Below, in pieces: positions 46,098 through 55,739 of a stretch of 64,000 nt of DNA. The notes beneath the pieces were generated by a model, which was given only the letters and a program-made list of their open reading frames with translations, had not been told where the DNA came from and made no database searches. Positions within the stretch are counted from its first letter, which is position 1. Every line of letters begins with the position of its first letter. Position numbers and translations under genes: made by a program. Source of the stretch: Microbulbifer salipaludis (GTDB lineage: Bacteria; Pseudomonadota; Gammaproteobacteria; Pseudomonadales; Cellvibrionaceae); assembly GCF_017303155.1 (NCBI RefSeq), contig NZ_JAEKJR010000002.1:930001-994000 (forward strand), written 5' to 3'.

Positions 46098-47369
46098 CTA
46101 CCCCCGCGCTTTCTTTACCCGCGCACTGGTAATCATCTTGTCCGAGACTTCCACAATTTCGATCAGGTAGTCCTGGATATACAGGCTGATGTTGCCCTCG
46201 GGGATGCTTTCGAGGTGCTCCATGATCAAGCCATTGAACGTCTTGGGGCCGTCGGTGGGCAGGTGCCAGTGCAGGGTGCGATTGATCTCGCGGATTGATG
46301 TGCCGCCATCGACCAGGTACCAGCCATTTTCCTGCTCGATTATTTCTTCATCATCGCTGGGTACAGGGCTCGCGGTAAAGTCGCCGACGATTTCTTCCAG
46401 CAGGTCTTCCAGCGTCACGATGCCCATCACCTCGCCGTACTCGTCAACGACCAGTCCCATGCGCCGCTTCTTCTGCTGGAAATTCATCAGCAGGGTTGGC
46501 AGGGGAGTGGCTTCGGGGACGAAGTAGGGTTCGTTCAGGTGGGACTTCAGTGTCTCCGCGGTGAGTTCCTCCGGGCCGTCGCGCAGGATTTGCGCGGCGC
46601 GGCGCAGGTGCAATATGCCGACCACCTGGTTGATGTCGCCGCGGTAGACCGGCAGGCGGGTAAAGCTGCTTTCCGCCAGTTGCTGCAGGATTTCTTCAGC
46701 GGAGTGGTCCAGGTCGACGCCAATCACTTCGTTGCGGGGGATCATGATGTCCTCCACGGTGGCCTGATCCAGATCCAGCACATTGAGCAGCATGCCTTTG
46801 TGCTTGGTGGGCAGCAGTGCACCGGATTCGAACACTACCGAGCGGAGTTCCTCCGGGGCCAGATGTTCCGCTTCTGACTCTTTGCCTGCCTCAACGCCTA
46901 CGAGTCGTGCCAGTGCGTTGGAAACACTGCCTACCAGCCACACAAAAGGCGACAGAAGCCACAGTAGGGGGCGCAGTATCACGCTGGCGGGGAAGGCGAT
47001 TTTTTCCGGGTGCAACGCAGCAATGGTCTTTGGGGTCACTTCTGCAAAGACCAGCACAATCACTGTGAGTGCGGCGGTGGCATACCAGACCCCGGCTTCT
47101 CCGTACAGCCGGGTAAACACCGCGCCGGCGATCACGGACGCCAGGATGTTGACCATGTTGTTGCCGATCAGGATGACACCAATCAGCTTGTCCGGGCGCG
47201 CGAGCAGCTCCATGGCACGCTTGGCACCGCGATGCCCGCTTTTTGCCTGGTGGCGCAAGCGATAGCGGTTCAGCGCCATCATGCTGGTTTCGGAGCTGGA
47301 GAAGAAGGCGGAAATGACTATCAGCAGGCCTATTAATCCAAATAACAGGCCGGGGGGCAGGTCGTTCAA
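46098..47369 (-). CDS. CNNM/HlyC-CorC-family transport protein
   Basis: A 423-residue membrane protein: DUF21/CNNM domain with four hydrophobic segments (about 1-180), paired CBS domains (about 200-330, PRNEVIGVDLDH; RMGLVVDEYGEVMGIVTLEDLLEEIVGD) and a C-terminal CorC_HlyC domain. Relatives (YfjD, MpfA) act in magnesium or cobalt export. The start appears to be TTG 47369; no ATG gives a complete first segment. Confidence 0.9.
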   Translation of the reverse strand: MNDLPPGLLFGLIGLLIVISAFFSSSETSMMALNRYRLRHQAKSGHRGAKRAMELLARPDKLIGVILIGNNMVNILASVIAGAVFTRLYGEAGVWYATAALTVIVLVFAEVTPKTIAALHPEKIAFPASVILRPLLWLLSPFVWLVGSVSNALARLVGVEAGKESEAEHLAPEELRSVVFESGALLPTKHKGMLLNVLDLDQATVEDIMIPRNEVIGVDLDHSAEEILQQLAESSFTRLPVYRGDINQVVGILHLRRAAQILRDGPEELTAETLKSHLNEPYFVPEATPLPTLLMNFQQKKRRMGLVVDEYGEVMGIVTLEDLLEEIVGDFTASPVPSDDEEIIEQENGWYLVDGGTSIREINRTLHWHLPTDGPKTFNGLIMEHLESIPEGNISLYIQDYLIEIVEVSDKMITSARVKKARG

Positions 47370-47437
47370 GGGGAAGCTCTTTCTATTGAATCAGGGCGAT
47401 AGTGGAACAGTTCTGTGTATGCCGCAAGTCGGTTGGC

Positions 47438-48241
47438 TTAACCGCGGGGCAAAATGACTTCCAGCGCCAGTTTACTGCCGAAAAAGGCGAGCATCAGAAT
47501 GGCGAACGCAGACAGGGTCCAGCGCACCGCCGTGTTGCCCCGCCAGCCTTTTTTCCAGTGACCCCAGAGCAGGATGCTGTACAGGATCCAGGCGAGGATG
47601 GACAGCGCGGTCTTGTGTACCAGCTGCTGGCCAAACAGGTCGTCCACAAACAGCGCCCCGGTAACCAGTGAGGCGGTGAGCAGCAGTTGGCCGAAGGCAA
47701 TCAGGGCGAACAGCAGGCTCTCCATGGTCTGCAGCGGTGGCAGCAGACGGCTGATACCGGATGGGCGGTGGTTGTGGAGCTGCTGGTTGAGCCAGTAAAG
47801 ATAGATGGCCTGCAGGGTGGCCAGGGTCAGCAGGGCATAGGCTGAGATTGAGAAGAGCGCGTGCGCCGCGATTCCTGGGGTCAGGTCTGTGAGCGGTGGT
47901 GCGCCGCCCCAGGCGTGCACCGCAGCCAGTTGCGAAAGTGCGGCGAGCGGTGCGATAGCCAATATCAGCAGGGTAAGACGGTGTTTGAGCGAGAGGAATA
48001 ACAGCACCAGCGCTACGGAGCAGGTGACCAGAGACAGCATGGCCAGCAGGTCGAAGCGGAAGCCGTCGTTCGCCACCAGAATGTATTCCAGGGCAATGAC
48101 ATGGGCCGCGACAGCGCAGCCGAACATCCCCAGCAGCAAGGGCTGGAGTCGCGCCAGCGGTTGGCGAGACAGGCTGAGAGCCGCTACTAATGTAGTGGCC
48201 AGATAGAGTGCAATTGCCGTCCAGTGGGCGAAGGCCGCCAT
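47438..48241 (-). CDS. CcsA-like cytochrome c assembly-type membrane protein (YpjD)
   Basis: A 267-residue integral membrane protein with about eight hydrophobic segments. The segment AWGGAPPLTDLTPGIAAHALFSISAYALLTLA has the histidine context of heme-handling CcsA/CcmC proteins. YpjD-type members neighbour ffh in many gammaproteobacteria. Whether it handles heme is unproven. Confidence 0.88.
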   Translation of the reverse strand: MAAFAHWTAIALYLATTLVAALSLSRQPLARLQPLLLGMFGCAVAAHVIALEYILVANDGFRFDLLAMLSLVTCSVALVLLFLSLKHRLTLLILAIAPLAALSQLAAVHAWGGAPPLTDLTPGIAAHALFSISAYALLTLATLQAIYLYWLNQQLHNHRPSGISRLLPPLQTMESLLFALIAFGQLLLTASLVTGALFVDDLFGQQLVHKTALSILAWILYSILLWGHWKKGWRGNTAVRWTLSAFAILMLAFFGSKLALEVILPRG

Positions 48242-48394
48242 TGGGTGATTCCGTCTTGCTGATTCTTATGGGTCCGGGCCGGCAGTGTGTCACAGCGCGC
48301 CTGTGCTGGAAAGCCCGCCTGGGCTATACTGCCGCGTTTTTGGGGAACCGGTCTTGATCGGTCCGCCGCGGCTTTTACGATTTGAGAAGGTGAT

Positions 48395-49813
48395 ATGTTC
48401 GATAACCTGAGCGACCGTCTGTCGTTAGCACTGAAAAAAGTCACAGGTAAAGCGCGCCTGACGGATGACAATATCCGCGATACCTTGCGTGAAGTGCGCA
48501 AGGCGCTGCTGGAGGCGGATGTTGCGCTGCCCGTAGTGAAGGCATTTGTGCAGCAGGTGCGTACTGCGGCGGTGGGCCAGAAGGTCAGCAAAGCGCTGAA
48601 TCCGGGGCAGCAGTTCGTCAAGATTGTGCAGGACGAGCTGGTCAAGGTGATGGGCGAGGCTGCCACGCCCCTGAATCTGGCGGTGCAGCCGCCGGCGGTC
48701 ATTCTTATGGCGGGCCTGCAGGGTGCGGGTAAAACCACCAGTGTGGCCAAGCTCGCCAAGTATCTGCAGGAGCGGGAAAAGAAAAAAGTCATGGTGGTCA
48801 GTGCGGACGTCTACCGCCCCGCGGCCATCAAGCAGCTGGAAACCCTGGCGGGGGAGGTGGGTGCACTGTTTTACCCCTCCGAGGCGGATCAGAAGCCGGT
48901 GGACATCGCCAAGGGCGCCATGGATGCCGCGCGCAAGCAGTTCGCAGATGTGCTGATTGTGGATACTGCCGGCCGCTTGCATATCGATGACCAGCTGATG
49001 GACGAGATTCGCGAACTCCACGCGGTACTGGATCCGGCAGAGACTCTGTTCGTCATCGACGCCATGATTGGTCAAGACGCCGTAAATACGGCCAGTGCCT
49101 TCAATGATGCACTGCCGCTGACCGGTGTGGTGCTGACCAAGGCGGATGGTGATGCCCGCGGTGGTGCCGCGCTTTCGGTGCGTCATGTGACCGGCAAACC
49201 GATCAAGTTTATCGGGGTTGGCGAAAAGACCGATGCGCTGGAGACCTTCCATCCCGACCGTATCGCCTCCCGTATTCTCGGCATGGGCGATATTCTCTCC
49301 CTGATCGAGCAGGCCGAGCAGACGATCGACAAGTCCAAGGCCGAAAAACTGGTCAAAAAGGTCCAGAAGGGCAAGGGCTTTGATCTCGAAGACCTGCGCG
49401 ACCAGTTGCAGCAGATGCAGAATATGGGTGGCCTCGGCGCCCTGATGGACAAGATGCCGGGCATGGGCGGGCTCGCCCAGGCCGCACAGCAGGCGGATAT
49501 GGGTAAAGAATTCCGTCGTATGGATGCCCTGATCAGCTCCATGACACCGGATGAGCGCCGCAACCCGGAACTGCTCAATGGCTCCCGCAAGCGCCGCATT
49601 ACCGCAGGCTCCGGCACGCAGATTCAGGATCTGAATCGTCTGCTCAAGCAGCACAAGCAAATGGGCAAGATGATGAAAAAGCTCAAGGGTGGCGGCATGA
49701 GCAAAATGATGCGTGGCCTCGGTGGCCTTCCCGGTATGGGGGGCGGTGCCGGTGGCCCCGGTGGGCTGGGCGGAATGCCCGGCGGCCTGCCGCCGGGATT
49801 CCGCAAGAAATAG
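48395..49813 (+). CDS. ffh: Signal recognition particle protein
   Basis: The SRP54 homologue that targets nascent membrane proteins to FtsY/SecYEG. 472 residues: N domain (1-95), GTPase domain with GLQGAGKTT (107-115) and DTAGRL, and a methionine-rich M domain (about 295-440). The C-terminus is unusually rich in Gly/Met/Pro (about the last 45 residues). Divergent from ccsA-like. Confidence 0.97.
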   Translation: MFDNLSDRLSLALKKVTGKARLTDDNIRDTLREVRKALLEADVALPVVKAFVQQVRTAAVGQKVSKALNPGQQFVKIVQDELVKVMGEAATPLNLAVQPPAVILMAGLQGAGKTTSVAKLAKYLQEREKKKVMVVSADVYRPAAIKQLETLAGEVGALFYPSEADQKPVDIAKGAMDAARKQFADVLIVDTAGRLHIDDQLMDEIRELHAVLDPAETLFVIDAMIGQDAVNTASAFNDALPLTGVVLTKADGDARGGAALSVRHVTGKPIKFIGVGEKTDALETFHPDRIASRILGMGDILSLIEQAEQTIDKSKAEKLVKKVQKGKGFDLEDLRDQLQQMQNMGGLGALMDKMPGMGGLAQAAQQADMGKEFRRMDALISSMTPDERRNPELLNGSRKRRITAGSGTQIQDLNRLLKQHKQMGKMMKKLKGGGMSKMMRGLGGLPGMGGGAGGPGGLGGMPGGLPPGFRKK

Positions 49814-49933
49814 CCCATCCACGGCACAGTGTCTGGCGGCTCTATTCGCTGCTATACAAACCGGAAACGGTACATTAGAATACGCCGCCTTTCAGTTGGC
49901 CCCTGGCCGCTGAGTGTTGATTTAAAAGCAGAT

Positions 49934-49988
49934 TTTGTCGTGACGTTCTGTTGCGACAAATTCTGAAATACCGCCGTGAGGCGGGATA
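49934..49988 (+). promoter_or_regulatory. Structured leader of rpsP
   Basis: TTTGTCG (49934-49940) pairs with CGACAAA (49954-49960); then CCGCC-GTGA-GGCGG (49971-49984), a stem capped by a GNRA-type GTGA tetraloop; then CCGGT/ACCGG (49991-50010) up to the gene. The GCC-GTGA-GGC hairpin recurs twice in front of rplS. Confidence 0.5.
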
Positions 49989-50038
49989 TGCCGGTTGCAA
50001 AGGGTGACCGGTGAGTGTTGAAACTACAGGATAGCTAC

Positions 50039-50278
50039 ATGGTAACCATTCGTTTGGCTCGTGGCGGTGCAAAGAAGCGCCCGTTTTATCACCTGACTGT
50101 GACTGACAGCCGCAAATCCCGCGACGGTCGTTTCATTGAGCGTGTTGGCTTCTTCAACCCGGTAGCCCGTGGTCAGGAAGAGCGTCTGCGTGTTGATCGC
50201 GAGCGCGTTGAGTTCTGGGTAGGCCAGGGCGCACAGGTTTCTGATCGCGTCAGCAAACTGCTGAAAGAATCTGCCTGA
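50039..50278 (+). CDS. rpsP: 30S ribosomal protein S16
   Basis: A 79-residue small-subunit protein. [34 protein letters not shown] is the standard beginning. ATG 50039 has AGGA at good spacing; a frame extension to 50015 is discarded. First gene of rpsP-rimM-trmD-rplS. Confidence 0.98.
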   Translation: MVTIRLARGGAKKRPFYHLTVTDSRKSRDGRFIERVGFFNPVARGQEERLRVDRERVEFWVGQGAQVSDRVSKLLKESA

Positions 50279-50317
50279 TCTTTTATTGCCCAATAGTCTG
50301 TATTCCGGGGTATCTCT

Positions 50318-50881
50318 GTGGTTGAGCAATCGGTAGTTGGTGAAGACCTGGTTACCGTCGGGCGTATCACCACAGTGTACGGGGTGCGCGGTTGGGTAAA
50401 GGTGCATTCCTTTACCGAGCCGATGGACAATATCCTGCAGTTCTCCCGCTGGTGGCTTGAGCCCGCCGGTGCAGGTAGCAAGCAGGATGCAGGGCAGTGG
50501 CAGTCTCTCGATATCGACGACGGCAAGCGCCACGGCAAAGGCCTGATCGTTCATATCAAAGGTGTAGAGGACCGCGACCTCGCGGCCCAGTTCTGCCAGA
50601 GAGATATTGCGGTTGCGCGCAGTGAAATGCCGCAGCTAGAAGAAGGTGAATATTATTGGCATCAGCTGCAGGGACTGCAGGTGGTCAGCCAGTTTGAAGG
50701 TCGTGAATTTCGTTTCGGCGAAGTGGTGCGGCTGATGGAGACCGGCGCCAACGATGTCATGGTGGTGCGTGGTGGGGACGACGGGCGCGAGCGCCTGATT
50801 CCGTACTTGCCCGGTGAATACATCACCAACGTTGATCTGGACGCGGGTCAGATAACCGTCGATTGGGACCCTGAGTTCTGA
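50318..50881 (+). CDS. rimM: 16S rRNA processing protein
   Basis: Helps mature the 30S head region around S19; 187 residues. An N-terminal RimM barrel ([22 protein letters not shown]) is followed by a PRC domain (about 105-180). GTG start 50318. The stop overlaps the trmD start by one base (TGATG). Confidence 0.95.
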   Translation: MVEQSVVGEDLVTVGRITTVYGVRGWVKVHSFTEPMDNILQFSRWWLEPAGAGSKQDAGQWQSLDIDDGKRHGKGLIVHIKGVEDRDLAAQFCQRDIAVARSEMPQLEEGEYYWHQLQGLQVVSQFEGREFRFGEVVRLMETGANDVMVVRGGDDGRERLIPYLPGEYITNVDLDAGQITVDWDPEF

Positions 50882-51666
50882 TGACGGCTGAGCGTGTCAT
50901 TAAGCCCAGGCGTGTGGCCCTGGTAAGTATCTTTCCCGAGATGTTTGCCGCACTGACCGAATACGGTATCAGTGGGCGAGCGGTGAAAGATGGCTTGCTG
51001 GAGGTGCGCTGCTGGAATCCCCGGGATTTCACCAGCGACCGGCATCGTACGGTGGACGATCGCCCTTACGGCGGTGGCCCCGGGATGGTGATGCTGGCGG
51101 AGCCGCTCACCCAGGCACTGCGCGAGGCGCGCAACTGGGCGGAGGAGTCTGGTCCTGCGCGGTCTATTTACCTGTCACCCCAAGGGCGACAGTTGGATCA
51201 GGCCGGTGTGGAAAGCCTCGCCCAGAGTGGCAACCTGGTCATGTTGGCCGGGCGCTACGAGGGCGTTGATGAGCGTGTGGTGGAGTCTCTGATTGATGAA
51301 GAGTGGTCAATCGGGGATTACGTCCTGAGTGGTGGCGAGCTCGCTGCCATGGTGCTGGTAGACGCGGTAACGCGGCTGATACCGGGCGCGCTGGGACACG
51401 ATCAGTCGGCGGTGGAGGACTCCTTCGCCCAAGGGCTGCTCGACTGTCCACATTACACTCGCCCTGAAGACTATCAGGGCAGCCGGGTGCCGGAAGTTCT
51501 GCTTTCTGGCAACCATGAAAAGATACGTCGCTGGCGCCTCAAGCAGGCCTTGGGGCGCACGCAGCAGCGCAGGCCGGACCTTCTGGAAAAGCTGGCGCTG
51601 ACCCCGGAGCAGACGCAACTGCTGGAAGAATTCCTGCAGGAGCCGTCGGCCGGGAAAAAGCATTAA
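50881..51666 (+). CDS. trmD: tRNA (guanine-37 N1)-methyltransferase
   Basis: Methylates G37 next to the anticodon to prevent frameshifting. A 261-residue SPOUT enzyme with a trefoil knot ([19 protein letters not shown] and [19 protein letters not shown]). The spacing to rplS is 78 bases and contains hairpins. Confidence 0.97.
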   Translation: MTAERVIKPRRVALVSIFPEMFAALTEYGISGRAVKDGLLEVRCWNPRDFTSDRHRTVDDRPYGGGPGMVMLAEPLTQALREARNWAEESGPARSIYLSPQGRQLDQAGVESLAQSGNLVMLAGRYEGVDERVVESLIDEEWSIGDYVLSGGELAAMVLVDAVTRLIPGALGHDQSAVEDSFAQGLLDCPHYTRPEDYQGSRVPEVLLSGNHEKIRRWRLKQALGRTQQRRPDLLEKLALTPEQTQLLEEFLQEPSAGKKH

Positions 51667-51670
51667 TATC

Positions 51671-51745
51671 GGATTCGCCGTGAGGCGAGAGTAATCCGGT
51701 GATCTAGCCGTGAGGCTACACAAAACCCTTTTGGAGAACTCCAAA
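51671..51745 (+). promoter_or_regulatory. Structured rplS leader with a hairpin over the ribosome binding site
   Basis: GGATT (51671) pairs with AATCC (51693), enclosing TCGCC-GTGA-GGCGA (51675-51688). A second GTGA hairpin TAGCC-GTGA-GGCTA lies at 51705-51718. Then TTTGGA-GAAC-TCCAAA (51730-51745) includes the GGAG binding site and the A of the start codon, so ribosome access would need this hairpin to open. Confidence 0.6.
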
Positions 51746-52095
51746 TGACCAACAAAATCATCCAGCAGCTGGAAACCGAACAGCTCAAAGCCGAACTGCC
51801 TGAGTTTGCCCCGGGCGATACCATTATCGTTCAGGTAAAGGTAAAAGAAGGTAACCGTGAGCGTCTGCAGGCGTTTGAAGGTGTGGTAATTGGCAAGCGT
51901 AACCGCGGCCTGAACTCTTCCTTCACCGTACGTAAAATCTCTCACGGTGTAGGCGTTGAGCGTACTTTCCAGACTCACAGCCCGCTGGTAGACAGCATTT
52001 CTGTGAAGCGTCGCGGTGACGTTCGCCAGGCCAAACTGTACTACCTGCGCAACCTGACTGGTAAAGCGGCACGTATCAAGGAAAAACTCGGCTGA
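51745..52095 (+). CDS. rplS: 50S ribosomal protein L19
   Basis: A 116-residue large-subunit protein at the 30S-50S interface. [55 protein letters not shown] is standard. Last gene of the trmD operon, ending at a strong terminator. Confidence 0.98.
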   Translation: MTNKIIQQLETEQLKAELPEFAPGDTIIVQVKVKEGNRERLQAFEGVVIGKRNRGLNSSFTVRKISHGVGVERTFQTHSPLVDSISVKRRGDVRQAKLYYLRNLTGKAARIKEKLG

Positions 52096-52111
52096 GTTTC
52101 TTCTTGTACAT

Positions 52112-52142
52112 AAAAAAACCGGAGCTTGTCTCCGGTTTTTTT
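52112..52142. terminator. Terminator of the trmD operon
   Basis: CCGGAG and CTCCGG with a loop CTTGT, flanked by seven A and seven T. Confidence 0.92.
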
Positions 52143-52188
52143 GTGCCCGTAAAACACGTGATCCCGCGCCCTGTGATTTAATGGGGCA

Positions 52189-53091
52189 ATGAATGTTTTT
52201 CCCGATGCACAACAATTGATTGGCAGCTGGCTGGATATGCTGTGGGCCGAGCGCGGCGTGAGTGAGCATACCCGCGCCGCCTACGGGCGCGATCTGAAAG
52301 GCTTTGCGTCCTACAGTGCGCAGGTGGGCAAGCATCTCGGCCAGGTAGCCAGGGAGGATGTGTTGGCCTATCTCGGAGCGCGCCACGCTGCCGGTCACTC
52401 GGCCCGCTCCAGTGCCCGTGCGCTGGCGGCACTGCGTAGCTTCTACCGCCACTGTCTGCGTCAGCGGCTTATTGATCACGACCCGGTTGCGTTGATCGAC
52501 AATCCCAAGGTGCCCAAGCCCTTGCCGAAGTCGTTGTCTGAGGCGGATGTGGAGGCGTTGCTGGATGCCCCTGACACGGATACACCCATCGGTCTGCGCG
52601 ACCGCGCCATGTTCGAGCTGCTTTATGCCTGTGGCTTGCGAGTGAGTGAACTGGTGGAGCTCAGTATGTCCCAGCTGAACCTGCGTCAGGGCGTCGTGCG
52701 GGTGTTTGGCAAGGGCAGCAAGGAGCGTCTGGTGCCCATGGGGCGGGCTGCAGAGCGCTGGCTTGAGCGCTACCTGCGGTCAGCGCGGCCTCAGCTTCTG
52801 GCGATGGGGGAGAGCGATGCCTGCTTTCCGGGGCGTGCCGGCAAGGCAATGACCCGCCAGACCTTCTGGTATCGGATCAAGCACTGGGCCAAGGTGGCGG
52901 GCATTGAAAAGCCCTTGTCACCCCACACCCTGCGCCATGCCTTTGCCACGCACCTGCTGAACCACGGGGCCGATCTCCGGGTGGTGCAGCTGCTACTGGG
53001 CCACTCCGATCTTTCCACGACACAGATCTATACCGCGGTGGCGCGAGCCCGCCTGCAGGCTTTGCATGGGGAGCATCACCCCAGAGGGTGA
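52189..53091 (+). CDS. xerD: Site-specific tyrosine recombinase XerD
   Basis: Resolves chromosome dimers at dif with XerC; 300 residues. The N-terminal SAM-like domain precedes the catalytic domain with R in ACGLRVSEL, HTLRHAFATHLL, LLGHSDLSTTQIYT and nucleophile Tyr281. The C-terminus HHPRG and dsbC downstream support XerD over XerC. Confidence 0.95.
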   Translation: MNVFPDAQQLIGSWLDMLWAERGVSEHTRAAYGRDLKGFASYSAQVGKHLGQVAREDVLAYLGARHAAGHSARSSARALAALRSFYRHCLRQRLIDHDPVALIDNPKVPKPLPKSLSEADVEALLDAPDTDTPIGLRDRAMFELLYACGLRVSELVELSMSQLNLRQGVVRVFGKGSKERLVPMGRAAERWLERYLRSARPQLLAMGESDACFPGRAGKAMTRQTFWYRIKHWAKVAGIEKPLSPHTLRHAFATHLLNHGADLRVVQLLLGHSDLSTTQIYTAVARARLQALHGEHHPRG

Positions 53092-53242
53092 GCTGTGCAT
53101 GGCATTTATGCCCTGCCTGTAGTAAAACGCGCCTTGGCGATCCGCAAATAAACGATAAGTGCGATATAAGTGCCATACTGGCTTGAACCCCTAGCCGTAA
53201 AACGGGTCAGAAAATGACGAATAATCTGGAGCGAACCGAATC

Positions 53243-53992
53243 ATGACATTTCTTGCCAAGCCACTTTCTGCTCTTGTTGCCGCAGTGTCTCTATTGGCGG
53301 GACACGCCGCATTCGCAGATGTGGATGCCGCTGTTGCCAAGCAGATCAAGGCCAAACTGGCCGCAGGCAACCCCCAGGCGACGTTCGGCGACGTACGCGA
53401 GAGCCCAATGCCGGGCCTGTATGAGGTGGACGTAAACGGCGGCAATGTTCTGTTCGTTTCCAAAGACGGTGGTCACTTTATCGCGGGCGATCTGTTTGAA
53501 GTGGGGCCGCAGAAAGTGGTCAATCTCTCCGAGCAGCGTCGCGGTCAGCATCGCTCGGAAGTGATGGGCCAGCAGAACCTGGACGATATGATCGTCTTTT
53601 CCCCCAAGGGCAAGCCAAAAGCACATATCTACGTGTTTACCGACGTGGACTGTGGTTATTGCCGCAAGCTGCACGACGATGTGCCCGAGCTGAATCGCCG
53701 CGGCATTGAAGTGCGCTATCTGGCGTTTCCCCGCGCCGGCCTGAATTCGGTCGGATACCGCAAGGTGGCTACGGCCTGGTGTGCGGACGATCCGAACAAG
53801 ACCCTGACCGACCTGAAAAACCGCAAGAATGTGCCGCTCAAAGTCTGCAACAACAACCCGGTAGCCGCGCAGTACAAGCTGGGTAACGAGGTGATTGATG
53901 TGCGTGGCACACCCACCATCGTGATGGAAGATGGCACGGTCGTGCCGGGCTATCTGCCGCCGGAGACCCTGGTGAAGGCACTGGGTATCTGA
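53243..53992 (+). CDS. dsbC: Thiol:disulfide interchange protein DsbC
   Basis: Periplasmic disulfide isomerase, 249 residues. Signal peptide (1-25, cut after AFA), N-terminal dimerisation domain (about 26-95), and a thioredoxin fold with the CGYC active site (137-140) and RGTPTIV cis-proline loop. GGAG precedes the ATG. Confidence 0.95.
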   Translation: MTFLAKPLSALVAAVSLLAGHAAFADVDAAVAKQIKAKLAAGNPQATFGDVRESPMPGLYEVDVNGGNVLFVSKDGGHFIAGDLFEVGPQKVVNLSEQRRGQHRSEVMGQQNLDDMIVFSPKGKPKAHIYVFTDVDCGYCRKLHDDVPELNRRGIEVRYLAFPRAGLNSVGYRKVATAWCADDPNKTLTDLKNRKNVPLKVCNNNPVAAQYKLGNEVIDVRGTPTIVMEDGTVVPGYLPPETLVKALGI

Positions 53993-54016
53993 CCTTTAGC
54001 GGAACCCCGATCCCTG

Positions 54017-54041
54017 AAAAGCCGGCAACTGCCGGCTTTTT
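54017..54041 (+). terminator. Terminator of dsbC
   Basis: AAAAGCCGGC/GCCGGCTTTT around AACT followed by T-rich sequence, 24 bases past the stop codon. Confidence 0.9.
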
Positions 54042-54129
54042 CTTTTTAAGGTTGCCGGGCAGGGTAAGGGGTTGGCCTGCAGGGGGGTGGGTTGCGTTGG
54101 CGATTGTTTAACCGCTCTGCGCAATTTTA

Positions 54130-54159
54130 TTGACAATTTCCCCCTGATCTCAGTAAGGT
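54130..54159 (+). promoter_or_regulatory. Candidate hom promoter
   Basis: A perfect TTGACA (54130-54135) is followed 18 bases later by TAAGGT as a weak -10 candidate. It lies 70-100 bases before the hom start, downstream of the dsbC terminator. Confidence 0.4.
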
Positions 54160-54230
54160 TGTCGAGCTTTTTTTGATTTTAACGCCAGTTATTGCGCCGT
54201 GTTCCATAGAGTCATGCGCGGAGGGAAGTT

Positions 54231-55610
54231 GTGAGCGCATTCGCCGACGAAGCCACCAAGAGAGCCCCTGAGGTTGTAGAAAACGCTAATGCCGCCGGCG
54301 CACTGCCCGCGGTCCGTATCGGGATTTGCGGGCTCGGTACCGTGGGTAGCGGTACCGTCAATGTGATGGCGCGCAACGGCGACGAGATTGCCGCGCGCTG
54401 CGGACGCCCGGTGGAGATTATCCAGGTGGGGGCCCGCCGGGATAATGCCGATTGCGACATGACGGCACTGAATGTCACCCGCGAAATCTTCGATGTGGCC
54501 AATAACCCCGATGTGGATGTACTGGTCGAGCTCATCGGCGGTACCACCGTGGCCCGTGAGCTGGTGCTCACAGCCATAGCCAACGGCAAGCACGTGGTCA
54601 CCGCCAACAAGGCGCTGATTGCCGAGCACGGCAATGAACTGTTCGCCGCCGCGGCCGACAAGGGCGTCACCATCGCCTATGAAGCGGCCGTTGCTGGCGG
54701 TATCCCGATTATCAAATCCCTGCGCGAGGGGCTGGTTGGCAACCGCATCCAGTGGTTGGCGGGCATCATTAATGGCACCGGCAACTACATCCTGACCGAA
54801 ATGCGTGAGAAAGGGCGCAGCTTCGACGAAGCGCTGGCCCAGGCGCAGGCGCTGGGTTACGCCGAGGCAGACCCGACATTTGATGTGGAGGGGATTGATG
54901 CAGCGCACAAGCTGGTGATCATGGCGTCCCTCGCCTTCGGCATGCCGCTGGCATTCGACAAGGTGTATACCGAGGGCATCAGCGGGGTTGCCAGGGAAGA
55001 CATCCGCTACGCCGATGAGCTGGGCTATCGCATCAAGCACCTGGGTATCGCCCGGCGTACCAGTGAAGGAGTTGAGCTGCGGGTACACCCGACGCTGATT
55101 CCCCAGCGTCGCCTGATTGCCAATGTCAACGGGGTGATGAACGCGGTGCTGGTCAACGGCGATGCCGTGGGGCCGACCCTGTATTACGGTGCCGGCGCTG
55201 GTGCCGAGGCCACGGCCTCTGCGGTGATTGCGGATATTGTCGATGTGGCGCGGACTCTGAATGTGCGCCCCGACCAGCGTGTGCCGCTGGCGGGCGTCAC
55301 CCAGGACAGCCAGGGCAACCTGGACGATGTGCTGCCCATGGCAGAAGCCGAGACCAGCTATTACATGCGTATCTCCGCGTTTGACAAGCCGGGGGTCATG
55401 TCCCAGGTGGCCAAAATTTGCAGCGATCAGGGCATCAGCATTGAGGCTTTGATTCAGCATGAGCCGGCAGAAGATGAGGAGCTTGTGCCAGTGGTGCTGC
55501 TCACCAGTCGCGCCCGCGAAGCGCAGCTGCAGGAAGCCGTCAATCAGATCGAAGCCCTGGACAGCATTCAGGGGCCGGTTGTGCGCATTCGCGTAGAGCC
55601 TCTGGGCTGA
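54231..55610 (+). CDS. hom: Homoserine dehydrogenase
   Basis: Reduces aspartate semialdehyde to homoserine on the way to threonine and methionine. 459 residues: a 28-residue extra N-terminus, NAD(P) loop GICGLGTVGSGT (about 32-43), catalytic domain (AAVAGGIPIIKSLREGL; NGTGNYILTEM), and a C-terminal ACT domain that likely senses threonine (about 375-455). GTG start with GGAGGGAAG upstream. Confidence 0.95.
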   Translation: MSAFADEATKRAPEVVENANAAGALPAVRIGICGLGTVGSGTVNVMARNGDEIAARCGRPVEIIQVGARRDNADCDMTALNVTREIFDVANNPDVDVLVELIGGTTVARELVLTAIANGKHVVTANKALIAEHGNELFAAAADKGVTIAYEAAVAGGIPIIKSLREGLVGNRIQWLAGIINGTGNYILTEMREKGRSFDEALAQAQALGYAEADPTFDVEGIDAAHKLVIMASLAFGMPLAFDKVYTEGISGVAREDIRYADELGYRIKHLGIARRTSEGVELRVHPTLIPQRRLIANVNGVMNAVLVNGDAVGPTLYYGAGAGAEATASAVIADIVDVARTLNVRPDQRVPLAGVTQDSQGNLDDVLPMAEAETSYYMRISAFDKPGVMSQVAKICSDQGISIEALIQHEPAEDEELVPVVLLTSRAREAQLQEAVNQIEALDSIQGPVVRIRVEPLG

Positions 55611-55739
55611 TTCCCTGAAGTGCGCCCGTTCGCCGGGCGATGAGCGTGAAGAGGGTGCCGGTCACCCGCTTCACGTGTCCTTGATATTCTCCAAGCCTTT
55701 AAAAACCCAGTCAGTAGAAACCAAGCCAGTAGCTATAAC

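Noticed and set aside
48425..49822. 465-residue minus-strand frame opposite ffh
   Set aside because: Mirror of a strongly conserved gene; His/Leu-rich composition typical of antisense frames.
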